A stretch of 7,125 nt of DNA from an uncultured Rothia sp. GTDB taxonomy: Bacteria; Actinomycetota; Actinomycetes; Actinomycetales; Micrococcaceae. The notes under the pieces are model-generated. The model did no database searches and was not told the origin of the DNA. It saw nothing but the letters and a program-made list of their open reading frames with translations. The stretch is from positions 1 to 7,125 of the forward strand of contig CALGXU010000225.1 of assembly GCA_937935205.1 (NCBI GenBank), written 5' to 3'. Position 1 is the first letter of the stretch. Every line of letters starts with the position of its first letter. Below, piece after piece: positions 1 through 5,725 of the stretch. The position numbers and the translations under genes are program-made.

Positions 1-477
1 GTGGTGTGTGCGTGTGCGCTGGTGTGGCCTGCGATTGCGTGGTGGGCTACGGGCCGTGTGGATGCGTACACCGCCACGGAGACGGCGTGGCGCGGCACCC
101 ATTTGGCGCCGATTCAGCCGTGGCTGTCTCAGGGTTACCTGTACTTTGGGTATGCGGCTCCGGTGCTGCTGACCCTGCTGATTTTAGGCTTTATTGCTCT
201 GTGTTTGAGCCCGTTGGCGCGTAGGGTTTTGGCGGCTCCGTTGAACCTGTGGTGCCTGAGCTATTTTGCGTATTTGATTCTGTTTTTGAATCCGCAGTCC
301 TCGACGTTCCGCCTGTTGTTGCCGTTGTTCCCGCTGGTGATTGTGGTGGCGGCGGCGAGCCGTTCGCGGGCGTATCGTTGGGCGTTGCTGGTGGCGGGTG
401 CGTGCACGCAGTGGGGCTGGGTGGGCTGGCTGTGGCATTGGAAGCAGCTCCCCGGCGGCGGCGATTATCCGCCGTAA
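1..477 (+). CDS. Polytopic membrane protein, C-terminal part (probable PIG-V-like mannosyltransferase)
   Basis: The reading frame is open from the first base, so the protein is cut at its N-terminus by the window edge; 158 residues are visible up to the TAA at 475-477. About five hydrophobic stretches can be seen (visible residues ~1-16, 50-70, 82-96, 104-119 and 126-146), with Trp- and Tyr-rich ends. The segment STFRLLLPLFPL (102-113), followed by a helix and the Trp-rich QWGWVGWLW (137-145), resembles the C-terminal end of actinobacterial PIG-V / dolichol-phosphate-mannose-dependent mannosyltransferases, which add mannose to lipid or protein acceptors outside the membrane. Catalytic loops lie upstream and are not visible, so this assignment is by resemblance only. 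Leucine codon use is unusual: 12 of 28 Leu codons are TTG or TTA, where the other genes here favour CTG/CTC. A terminator follows 18 bases after the stop. Confidence 0.6.
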   Translation: MVCACALVWPAIAWWATGRVDAYTATETAWRGTHLAPIQPWLSQGYLYFGYAAPVLLTLLILGFIALCLSPLARRVLAAPLNLWCLSYFAYLILFLNPQSSTFRLLLPLFPLVIVVAAASRSRAYRWALLVAGACTQWGWVGWLWHWKQLPGGGDYPP

Positions 478-495
478 ACCGGATATTGTGTCGGG

Positions 496-525
496 AGACC
501 GCCGGTGTGCTGCCGGCGGTCTTTT
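496..525 (+). terminator. Intrinsic terminator of the upstream membrane-protein gene
   Basis: A perfect 10-bp stem, AGACCGCCGG (496-505) with CCGGCGGTCT (513-522), closes a 7-nt loop and runs into a short T tract (522-525). It lies 18 bases past the TAA at 477 and isolates tatB from the upstream gene. Confidence 0.85.
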
Positions 526-553
526 GCGTTCGGGAGGCGGGCGCAATGCCCCT

Positions 554-620
554 CCGCGGCGCTGTAGCGTACGCCTTCTGCTTGTCCAGAGCTTAAAGAC
601 ACGTCCAGAAAGCGCCGCGG
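554..620. repeat. Perfect 10-bp inverted repeat upstream of tatB
   Basis: CCGCGGCGCT (554-563) is the exact reverse complement of AGCGCCGCGG (611-620), with 47 bases between. Inside, TTCTG (576-580) can pair with CAGAA (606-610) and TGTC (583-586) with GACA (598-601), so a branched or bulged long hairpin is possible. No T tract follows on either strand, which argues against a simple terminator. If the proposed tatB promoter is right, the structure lies upstream of the transcription start and would act on DNA or in a read-through transcript. Confidence 0.5.
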
Positions 621-644
621 GTTCGGCGGTGCTGGCTCGGAACT

Positions 645-650
645 GATAAT
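645..650 (+). promoter_or_regulatory. Candidate tatB -10 box, leaderless arrangement
   Basis: GATAAT, within TGATAAT, ends 9 bases before the GTG at 660. A transcript from this box would begin at or within about three bases of the start codon. No good -35 hexamer is seen at 16-18 bp spacing (TTCGGC at 622-627 is a weak match). No Shine-Dalgarno sequence lies between the box and the start, which supports leaderless translation. Confidence 0.45.
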
Positions 651-659
651 CTATATTCT

Positions 660-1037
660 GTGTTTGGTATTAGTGGCACCGAGTTGATTATTTTGGCCAT
701 CATCACGTTCGTGGTGATTGGTCCCGAACGCATGCCCGAATACGCCCGACAGATCCGTGAATTCGTCAAGATGGTGCGCCGCATGGCGTTCGACGCGAAG
801 GACGACTTCAAGGAAGCTCTGGGCGAGACGGGTCTGGAAGATATTAACTGGCGCCAGTACGACCCCCGCCAGTACGATCCGCGCGTGATTGTGAAGCAGG
901 CATTCGCTGAGGATGACGCCGAGCGTGAGCGTGAGGCAAGGGAACGTGAAGAGGCGCTGCTGAAGGAGAAAGAGAAGGCTGAGAGCCATGCTCTTCCGCG
1001 AGGCGCATACGCCCCCTTCGATGTGGACGCCACCTAA
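660..1037 (+). CDS. tatB: Twin-arginine translocase subunit TatB
   Basis: TatB works with TatA and TatC in the cytoplasmic membrane to recognise twin-arginine signal peptides and export folded proteins. The 125-residue product begins MFGISGTELIILAIITFVVI, a single N-terminal transmembrane helix (residues ~5-21) with the early conserved Glu at position 8, followed by the hinge GPERMPEYA (21-29) and an amphipathic helix (~27-55). These are TatB marks rather than TatA, which normally has an FG hinge. The C-terminal half is a charged, Glu/Arg-rich helix (~84-107). RQYDP is repeated directly at 65-74; related Asp-Pro-Arg motifs occur in other actinobacterial TatB proteins as I recall them. The start is GTG at 660, fixed by the family N-terminus; no Shine-Dalgarno sequence is present. 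The gene stands alone between terminators. tatA and tatC are not in the window. Confidence 0.93.
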   Translation: MFGISGTELIILAIITFVVIGPERMPEYARQIREFVKMVRRMAFDAKDDFKEALGETGLEDINWRQYDPRQYDPRVIVKQAFAEDDAEREREAREREEALLKEKEKAESHALPRGAYAPFDVDAT

Positions 1038-1049
1038 GATTTTGAGATG

Positions 1050-1084
1050 AAAGAACCCCGCACCGTGATGGTGCGGGGTTCTTT
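1050..1084. terminator. Bidirectional intrinsic terminator between tatB and mrp
   Basis: The perfect 15-bp stem AAAGAACCCCGCACC (1050-1064) / GGTGCGGGGTTCTTT (1070-1084) has a 5-nt loop. The stem ends in A on the left and T on the right, giving a short U run on either strand. It starts 12 bases past the tatB stop and lies about 40 bases past the mrp stop on the other strand, so it can end both converging transcripts. Confidence 0.9.
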
Positions 1085-1126
1085 CTGTATCAGCTGTCTG
1101 GCCGTCAGCTTCTAGATGCTCAATCT

Positions 1127-2329
1127 CTAAACGAAGAGCGGCAGGCTCTGACCAGCCCTCGACTCGCCCGACTGCAGTAGCTGCGAGGCAATGGACTGAA
1201 TCTCTTCGGCGGTGGGGGAGTTCGGGTGGCTCCAGACCACCGGGGTGCCCTCGTCGCCGCCGGTACGCAGGTTCACATCCAGCGGGACCGAGCCGAGCAG
1301 CGGTACCGGGTAGGAGAGCGCCTCCGAAAGACGCTCAGCGAGCACCTGACCGCCGCCAGAACCGAACATGTCGAGCACGGTACCGTCCGGCAGGGTCATG
1401 GCTGCCATGTTCTCGACCACGCCCACGACCTTCTGGCCGGTCTGCAGGCTCAGGGTGCCGGCGCGCTCCGCCACATCCACAGCGGCGTGCTGCGGGGTGG
1501 AAATGAGTACCAGCTCCGCATTCGGCAGCAGCTGAGCCATGGAGATGGCAATATCGCCGGTACCGGGCGGCAAATCGAGCAGCAGCACATCCAGGGCACC
1601 GAAGTGCACGTCCATGATGAACTGCTCCAGTGCACGGTGCAACATGGGGCCGCGCCACGCCACCGGCTCGTTGCCCTTGAGGAACATGCCGATAGAAATC
1701 ACGCGAATAAAGCCGCCGCTGACCTTCTGCTCACCCCAACGCTGGGCGGGGGCGGGAACGTCCACGGTCGGCGGAAGAATCAGGTCATCCAGGCGGGTCG
1801 GGGCGTCGGTAATACCCAGCAGACCCGGGATGGAGAAGCCGTGCACGTCCGCGTCAATAATGCCCACCGCAAGCCCGCGCGAAGCGAACGCGGCGGCAAG
1901 ATTCGCGGTCATGGAGGACTTACCCACGCCACCCTTACCGGACACCACACCGAATACGCGGGTCAGCGAACCGGGGGCGGTAAACGGGTTGGAACGCTCC
2001 GGCTTGAGCATTGAACGCAGGGCGGAACGCTGCTGCGGGTTCATCGCACCCACCTGCAGCTGCACACGCTCAATGCCCTCAACGGTGGCGGCGGCGTCAC
2101 GAACCTGCTGCTCGATGGTGTTCTTCAGCGGGCAACCCTCAATGGTGAGCAGCACCGTCACCTCAGCCCAGTGGCGGCCGGGAATCGGCTCACCGCGCTC
2201 ATCCAGTTCAGGATGCACGAGCGCAGTCTCAACCATGCCCAGCTCCGTGATGGGGCGGCGCAGTTCGGGGTCCTCGACGCGGGAAAGTGCCGCGTAGAGC
2301 GCATCCTGCAGGGAAGAATTAGCGGTCAC
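1127..2329 (-). CDS. mrp: Mrp/ApbC-type P-loop ATPase, Fe-S cluster carrier
   Basis: Mrp (ApbC/NBP35-like) proteins are cytosolic MinD/SIMIBI-class ATPases thought to carry and deliver iron-sulfur clusters. The product has an N-terminal MIP18/DUF59 domain (residues ~5-97, with EDPELRRPITELGMV and GCPL) and a P-loop domain with the deviant Walker A SGKGGVGKS (130-138), DADVHGFSIP (159-168), WRGP (225-228) and LPPGTGD (253-259). The usual CxxC after the ENM motif is absent: ENMAAMTLPDG (306-316) stands in its place, and the whole protein has one cysteine, in the DUF59 domain. I place the start at GTG 2329 (400 residues) because AGGGAGG (2335-2341) sits 5 bases upstream; a GTG at 2344 would give 405 residues but has no ribosome site. 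The gene overlaps the DUF1003 stop by 11 bases, ends in TAG, and is last in a three-gene operon. Confidence 0.93.
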   Translation of the reverse strand: MTANSSLQDALYAALSRVEDPELRRPITELGMVETALVHPELDERGEPIPGRHWAEVTVLLTIEGCPLKNTIEQQVRDAAATVEGIERVQLQVGAMNPQQRSALRSMLKPERSNPFTAPGSLTRVFGVVSGKGGVGKSSMTANLAAAFASRGLAVGIIDADVHGFSIPGLLGITDAPTRLDDLILPPTVDVPAPAQRWGEQKVSGGFIRVISIGMFLKGNEPVAWRGPMLHRALEQFIMDVHFGALDVLLLDLPPGTGDIAISMAQLLPNAELVLISTPQHAAVDVAERAGTLSLQTGQKVVGVVENMAAMTLPDGTVLDMFGSGGGQVLAERLSEALSYPVPLLGSVPLDVNLRTGGDEGTPVVWSHPNSPTAEEIQSIASQLLQSGESRAGQSLPLFV

Positions 2330-3251
2330 GGGCGCCTCCCTCACGGGCGCGCTCTGCCTGCTGCTGTGCCTGCTGAGATTCGCGGCTCTGAGGCTGGCTC
2401 AAATCGCCTCGGTGGGGATCCTGTGCGGAGTCCTTCGCAGATCGTTCAGCCTTGTCAGAGGCATGATCGGCACCGTTCTCGGTGTTATTAGAGTCCGTGC
2501 CCTCAGCGCTCTGGGCATCAGAGCCCTGCTCCTCAGCGTCCTTCTCCTCACCCTCGGAGGTGTCGATATCGTCGATAGCCTCCTCCAGGTCCTCAATGTC
2601 CTCACTGATGTCCTGCAGCTGCTCGGCGTGACGCTCCTGCTCCTGCGCAATGTTCTGCAGTTCCTCAAGAATGTCACGCAGCTCGCTACGGACGAAGTCA
2701 CGGGTCGCAACCTCACGCAGAGCAATACGCAGCGAAGCAATCTCGCGGGTCAGGTACTGGGTCTCCTCCAGGTTCTGCTGATCGCGCTTACGGTCCTCAG
2801 ACGCCACCACGCGGTCGCGGTCATCCTGACGGTTCTGCGCCAACAGCAGCAGGGGAGCAGCGTAAGAAGCCTGCAGGGACAGCATCAGGGTCAGCAGGGT
2901 GAAGTTCAGGCTACGCGGGTCAAACTGCATCTCCTCCGGCGCCAGGGAGTTCCACGCCAGCCACACGCCACAGAAAATGGTCATCCACATCAAAAACTGC
3001 GGGGTACCCATGTAGCGTGCGAACGCCTCAGTCATGCGGCCGAAAGCGTCCGGGTTGGGGCTGGAAAACAGCCTCGGCTTGCGGGTGCCGGGGGTGCTCA
3101 GCTGCGAGTCGCTACGCTGCGGGCGGGAGTCGCCGCGCTCGCGGTTGCGTTCAGCGTACTTCTTCTCCAGGCGGTCTTTGAGAATGCGCGCCTTATCGAT
3201 GCGGGGGTTCTCTTCGGTACGGTTTGCGTCGCGGCGGTTCGATTCAGGCAA
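2319..3251 (-). CDS. DUF1003 membrane protein with coiled coil and long acidic tail
   Basis: The 310-residue product has a charged N-terminal region (1-69, rich in Arg, Lys, Glu), then a DUF1003 domain (~70-172) with two transmembrane helices (~86-103 and ~116-138). The family signatures are AFGRMTEAFARYMGTPQFL (69-87), FDPRSLNF (110-117) and the block LSLQASYAAPLLLLAQNRQ (124-142), followed by DDRDR. Residues ~155-230 are predicted by eye as coiled coil, and 231-310 form an acidic, then Gln/Arg-rich, low-complexity tail. The biochemical role of DUF1003 is unknown to me. The start is TTG at 3251, supported by AGGTAGGA (3259-3266) 7 bases upstream; no Met occurs before residue 73, which lies inside the domain. 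The gene overlaps the preceding stop by 8 bases and the following mrp start by 11, so coupled translation is likely. Confidence 0.9.
   Translation of the reverse strand: MPESNRRDANRTEENPRIDKARILKDRLEKKYAERNRERGDSRPQRSDSQLSTPGTRKPRLFSSPNPDAFGRMTEAFARYMGTPQFLMWMTIFCGVWLAWNSLAPEEMQFDPRSLNFTLLTLMLSLQASYAAPLLLLAQNRQDDRDRVVASEDRKRDQQNLEETQYLTREIASLRIALREVATRDFVRSELRDILEELQNIAQEQERHAEQLQDISEDIEDLEEAIDDIDTSEGEEKDAEEQGSDAQSAEGTDSNNTENGADHASDKAERSAKDSAQDPHRGDLSQPQSRESQQAQQQAERAREGGARDR
2335..2341 (-). promoter_or_regulatory. Ribosome binding site deciding the mrp start
   Basis: On the minus strand AGGGAGG lies 5 bases before GTG 2329. It would fall inside the coding sequence if the in-frame GTG at 2344 were the start, so it favours the shorter protein. 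It is embedded in the last codons of the DUF1003 gene, as in translational coupling. Confidence 0.75.
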
Positions 3252-4557
3252 AGCGTCGTCCTACCTTTCGTACGGGAGTTCCATCATCGTAAGTGCGCCA
3301 GTCTTCGGGCAGGAGCGCATCGAGCACGTCGTCGATGGTCACTGCGCCGACCAGGCGGTGCGATTCGTTCACAATGGGAACGATGGTCAGGTCGTAGGTT
3401 GCCAGCACGCGTGCCAGCTCTTCCAAACTTGCCTGGTCAGAGACAGGCTCAGTATCGGTGTCGAGGATGTGGCCGATGGGCTCGCTCGGCGGCACGCGCA
3501 GCAGCTTCTGCATGTGCACCAGACCCAGGTACTTGCCGGTCGGCGTTTCCAGGGGCGGGCGGGTCACCATTGCCGGAGGAATTTCCTCGGCGCGGATGTG
3601 CGCGAGCGCCTCCGCGACGGTCGCCTCGGGGGAGAGGATGATCGGTACCGGGTTCATGAGCGAACCGGCGGTACCCTCGTCGTATTCGAGCAGTCGACGC
3701 ACGTCGTCTGCCTCGTCGGGTTCCATGAGTTCCAGCAGCTTCTCACGCTGGGCGTCGTCGAGTTCGATGAGCAGGTCGGCCGCGTCGTCCGGTTCCATCT
3801 CTTCGAGGACCTGCGCGGCACGCTCGTCGTCCAGGTGCGACAGAATCTGCACCTGGTCCTCGGCGGGCAGCTCCTGCAGAACGTCCGCGAGGCGCTCATC
3901 CTGCAGTTCGGCGGCGATTTCGACCATGCGCTTATCGCTCATCTCGTGGATAGCGTCCGCAAGGTCGGCGGGCTTGGAGTTCTCGTGGTTAGCGACGAAC
4001 GCGGTTGCCGCCTGCGGCTCCAGGTCGGTGGAGAGCACCGCCTCGTCCCAGTCGACGATGAGGGTCTCCTTGGAACGGCGGCGCCACGTGCTGGAGCCGG
4101 AGTTGACGCGGGAAACGAACAGCTCGGTCACGCCCCAGTCGCCGTTGCGGCGCTGCTCAATGGCGACGTCCTCAATGACGGCGTCGCCGCTGCCGTCGAG
4201 CAGGCGCACGCGGCGGTCAAAGAGCTCACCGACGATGAGAGTCTCAGAGTTGCGCTGTTCAAAGCGGCGCAGGTTCACCAGGCCGGTTGAAATAATCTGT
4301 GAAGCGTCGATACTTCGCACACGGGTCATGGGCATGAACACGCGTTTCTTGCCGAGCACCTCAACGATGATGCCGACAACAATGGGTTCGCTGCCCTTGG
4401 CGGGGCGGGCGCCCGCAATGGATGCGCCCAGGCCGCGTTTGAGCACGACGACGTCTCGGAGACGGCCGAGGCGGTCACCGAAGGGGTCAAAAACGTCGAG
4501 GCCCAAAAGGCGGGCAATGTAAATCTTGCTGGGGGTGCTGAACTTCGAATTGCTCAC
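3244..4557 (-). CDS. Soluble MgtE_N / CBS-domain protein with N-terminal PRC-barrel-like region
   Basis: This 437-residue protein resembles the cytosolic half of the MgtE magnesium channel but has no membrane segment. The N-terminus (~12-90, IYIARLLGLDVFDPFGDRLG) looks like a PRC-barrel or related beta fold, perhaps with a second copy at ~93-150. An MgtE_N superhelical domain (~195-297) has the acidic helices LADVLQELPAEDQ, VLEEMEPDDAADLL and LLELMEPDEADDVRRLL, ending in the family mark EYDEGTAGSLMNP (291-303). Two CBS domains follow (~300-357 and ~363-417, ending in VGAVTIDDVLDAL). In MgtE these parts bind Mg2+ and control the pore; CBS pairs often bind adenosyl ligands. Lacking a pore, this protein is probably a sensor or regulator, not a transporter. 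The start is GTG at 4557, fitting where I recall homologues beginning; a -10-like box lies 6 bases upstream. It is first in the operon. Confidence 0.88.
   Translation of the reverse strand: MSNSKFSTPSKIYIARLLGLDVFDPFGDRLGRLRDVVVLKRGLGASIAGARPAKGSEPIVVGIIVEVLGKKRVFMPMTRVRSIDASQIISTGLVNLRRFEQRNSETLIVGELFDRRVRLLDGSGDAVIEDVAIEQRRNGDWGVTELFVSRVNSGSSTWRRRSKETLIVDWDEAVLSTDLEPQAATAFVANHENSKPADLADAIHEMSDKRMVEIAAELQDERLADVLQELPAEDQVQILSHLDDERAAQVLEEMEPDDAADLLIELDDAQREKLLELMEPDEADDVRRLLEYDEGTAGSLMNPVPIILSPEATVAEALAHIRAEEIPPAMVTRPPLETPTGKYLGLVHMQKLLRVPPSEPIGHILDTDTEPVSDQASLEELARVLATYDLTIVPIVNESHRLVGAVTIDDVLDALLPEDWRTYDDGTPVRKVGRRFA
3259..3266 (-). promoter_or_regulatory. Ribosome binding site supporting a TTG start for the DUF1003 gene
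   Basis: AGGTAGGA on the minus strand lies 7 bases before TTG 3251 and inside the last codons of the upstream gene. It is the main evidence for the uncommon TTG start, since no ATG or GTG start with a comparable site is seen nearby. Confidence 0.65.
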
Positions 4558-4563
4558 CTCTCT

Positions 4564-4569
4564 AGGGTA
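4564..4569 (-). promoter_or_regulatory. Candidate -10 box for the MgtE_N/CBS operon, leaderless arrangement
   Basis: On the minus strand TACCCT (a TANNNT match) is followed by AGAGAG and then GTG 4557. The 6-base gap puts the expected transcription start on the start codon. GAGAG touches the start codon, too close to work as a normal Shine-Dalgarno sequence. No good -35 box is seen. Confidence 0.45.
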
Positions 4570-4606
4570 CGCTCCGCCGCGGGGATTCGCACTTTGAGAA
4601 GCCTAA

Positions 4607-4622
4607 TTGAACAGGTGTTCGC
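4607..4622. promoter_or_regulatory. LexA (SOS) box-like palindrome in the divergent promoter region
   Basis: TTGAACAGGTGTTCGC matches the actinobacterial SOS consensus TCGAAC-N4-GTTCGA at 10 of 12 defined positions, and differs from the Bacillus form CGAACRNRYGTTYG only in its first base. The central arms GAACA/TGTTC (4609-4613/4616-4620) are an exact inverted repeat. It lies about 40 bases upstream of the minus-strand -10 box and about 53 bases upstream of the plus-strand one, so it does not overlap either core promoter as proposed. Function is inferred from sequence only. Confidence 0.35.
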
Positions 4623-4674
4623 TACGCCTGTAGAGGAGCTCACCGGCCACCGGGTTCAGGGTTGGGGCGGGCGG

Positions 4675-4680
4675 TAAAAT
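4675..4680 (+). promoter_or_regulatory. Candidate -10 box for the stress-type membrane protein, with adjacent AGGAG
   Basis: TAAAAT is followed by AGGAGCC and ATG 4688. The 7-base gap would start the transcript on or next to the ATG. AGGAG (4681-4685) is a good Shine-Dalgarno sequence but only 2 bases from the ATG, closer than usual, so either leaderless translation or a transcript from a farther upstream promoter is possible. No clear -35 hexamer is seen. Confidence 0.5.
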
Positions 4681-4687
4681 AGGAGCC

Positions 4688-5656
4688 ATGACTTCTAACC
4701 TGCCGAATATTCCCTCGACCCCGCCTTCTTCATATCTGGCCTCGCGCCTGGCGCAGGCTCAGGGCAAGCCCCTGCCCGCCGGTGAGGCGATCGCCTCCTT
4801 CGTTCGTCACGATGATGCGCTCGCCGCTTTTGATGTGCTCAGCGAGCAGGATTATCCGGTCACGGCGCTGTACCTGGTCAACGACGGTATCCGCCAGGTG
4901 GAGTACCCGGTACAGCCCGGTTATGGTCGTGCCCTGATTTCTTCTGCGATTCAGGGTGCGTCGATGGGCCTGGTGTTTTCGGTGCTGTTGACGCTGACCG
5001 GCGACTCTTTTATGTCGGTGGCGCTAAAGTACGTGCCGCTGTCGGTGGTCGTGTTTGTGCTGTGGCAGATGTTCATTTTGCGCCGCGGCAGGGGTGTTCG
5101 TTACCCGATGCGTACCGAGGCGATTCCCTCGCGTACCGTGATGTACGCTCTGCCGGAGTACGCTCAGGATGCGCGCCGCGTGCTGGGTGCGCACCCTCGC
5201 TTCTCGGCGGCGGTTGCGGCTGCGCGTGCGGCGGCTGCTCCGGAGGCTTCGCAGGCGCGTGCCGCTCAGAGCACCGTTTCGATGAATGGTGCACCGGTTC
5301 CGACCGGTGCTCCGAAGGCTCCCTCGTACCGTGCGCAGGCGGGTAGCCAGCCGGCGCCGAACCAGAACCTACCCGAGCGTGATACGACCGCGCAGAACGC
5401 GGTGGCTCAGAGTGCGGCGCAGAACATGCCGGCACCGGTTGCCCCCGCACAGCCCGCTCAGCCTTCCGAACAGGAACAGGCAAGCGCTGACCAGGCGACC
5501 GCTCAGAAGTCAGATACGCAGAAGCGCCCGGCACAGCGGTACGGTCTGCGCGTGGACGACCCGGAAGAATACGCGAAGCTGATTCAGCCCAAGCCGCAAC
5601 GTCCGACTCCGCGCCCGCAGGGCCTGCAGGATAAGTCCTCGAAGGACTCCGAATAA
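4688..5656 (+). CDS. General-stress-protein-like (YflT/GSP17M type) membrane protein with Ala/Gln/Pro tail
   Basis: The 322-residue product starts with a short variable segment, then a small fold (~32-73, EAIASFVRHDDALAAFDVLSEQ and the YPVTALYLVNDGIR strand) that resembles the N-terminal part of general stress protein 17M/YflT-like proteins. Two transmembrane helices follow (~84-104 and ~112-131), then a basic RRGRG (132-136) and a strand-helix pair (~148-166, SRTVMYALPEYAQDARRVL). Residues ~172-280 are low-complexity Ala, Gln and Pro, ending in a more ordered patch RYGLRVDDPEEYAKLIQ (284-300) and a basic/Pro tail. No enzymatic motif is seen; the role is unknown, and the stress name only reflects resemblance. 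ATG 4688 is preceded by AGGAG. The gene is divergent from the MgtE_N/CBS operon and ends in TAA before a shared terminator. Confidence 0.8.
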   Translation: MTSNLPNIPSTPPSSYLASRLAQAQGKPLPAGEAIASFVRHDDALAAFDVLSEQDYPVTALYLVNDGIRQVEYPVQPGYGRALISSAIQGASMGLVFSVLLTLTGDSFMSVALKYVPLSVVVFVLWQMFILRRGRGVRYPMRTEAIPSRTVMYALPEYAQDARRVLGAHPRFSAAVAAARAAAAPEASQARAAQSTVSMNGAPVPTGAPKAPSYRAQAGSQPAPNQNLPERDTTAQNAVAQSAAQNMPAPVAPAQPAQPSEQEQASADQATAQKSDTQKRPAQRYGLRVDDPEEYAKLIQPKPQRPTPRPQGLQDKSSKDSE

Positions 5657-5661
5657 CCGAA

Positions 5662-5693
5662 CCCACAACGGCGGTAGCCGCCCACAACGGCGG
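5662..5693. repeat. 13-bp direct repeat after the stress-type gene
   Basis: CCCACAACGGCGG occurs at 5662-5674 and again at 5681-5693, a 19-base period. It lies just past the TAA at 5656, between the gene and its terminator, and on the 3' side of the converging pepP transcript. No known function is recognised; it may be a simple local duplication. Confidence 0.7.
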
Positions 5694-5725
5694 GAAACAG
5701 ACATAGAAGACAGCAGAAGATACGC

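Noticed and set aside
184..596. Open frames on both strands around the end of the first gene and the gap before tatB
   Set aside because: They run through the terminator at 496-525 or are antisense to the membrane protein, with low-complexity Arg/Pro or Val/Ala content and no ribosome site.
584..609. Direct repeat GTCCAGA at 584-590 and 603-609
   Set aside because: Seven bases repeated once is within chance for this length, and one copy lies inside the larger inverted-repeat structure.
852..881. 15-base tandem repeat in tatB encoding RQYDP twice
   Set aside because: Asp-Pro-Arg repeats of this kind occur at this place in other actinobacterial TatB proteins as I recall, so it is likely normal family sequence.
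1092..1110. Small inverted repeat AGCTG/CAGCT downstream of the tatB-mrp terminator
   Set aside because: Only five pairs with a poor loop; too weak to call a feature.
1226..2297. Plus-strand open frames opposite mrp
   Set aside because: Composition is unlike a real protein and the opposite strand encodes a full Mrp with all motifs.
2412..4290. Long open frames on the plus strand opposite the DUF1003 and MgtE_N/CBS genes (up to about 418 codons)
   Set aside because: They lie antisense to genes with clear domain signatures, have Arg/Ser/His-rich nonsense composition, and show no family motif. They are frame shadows expected in GC-rich DNA.
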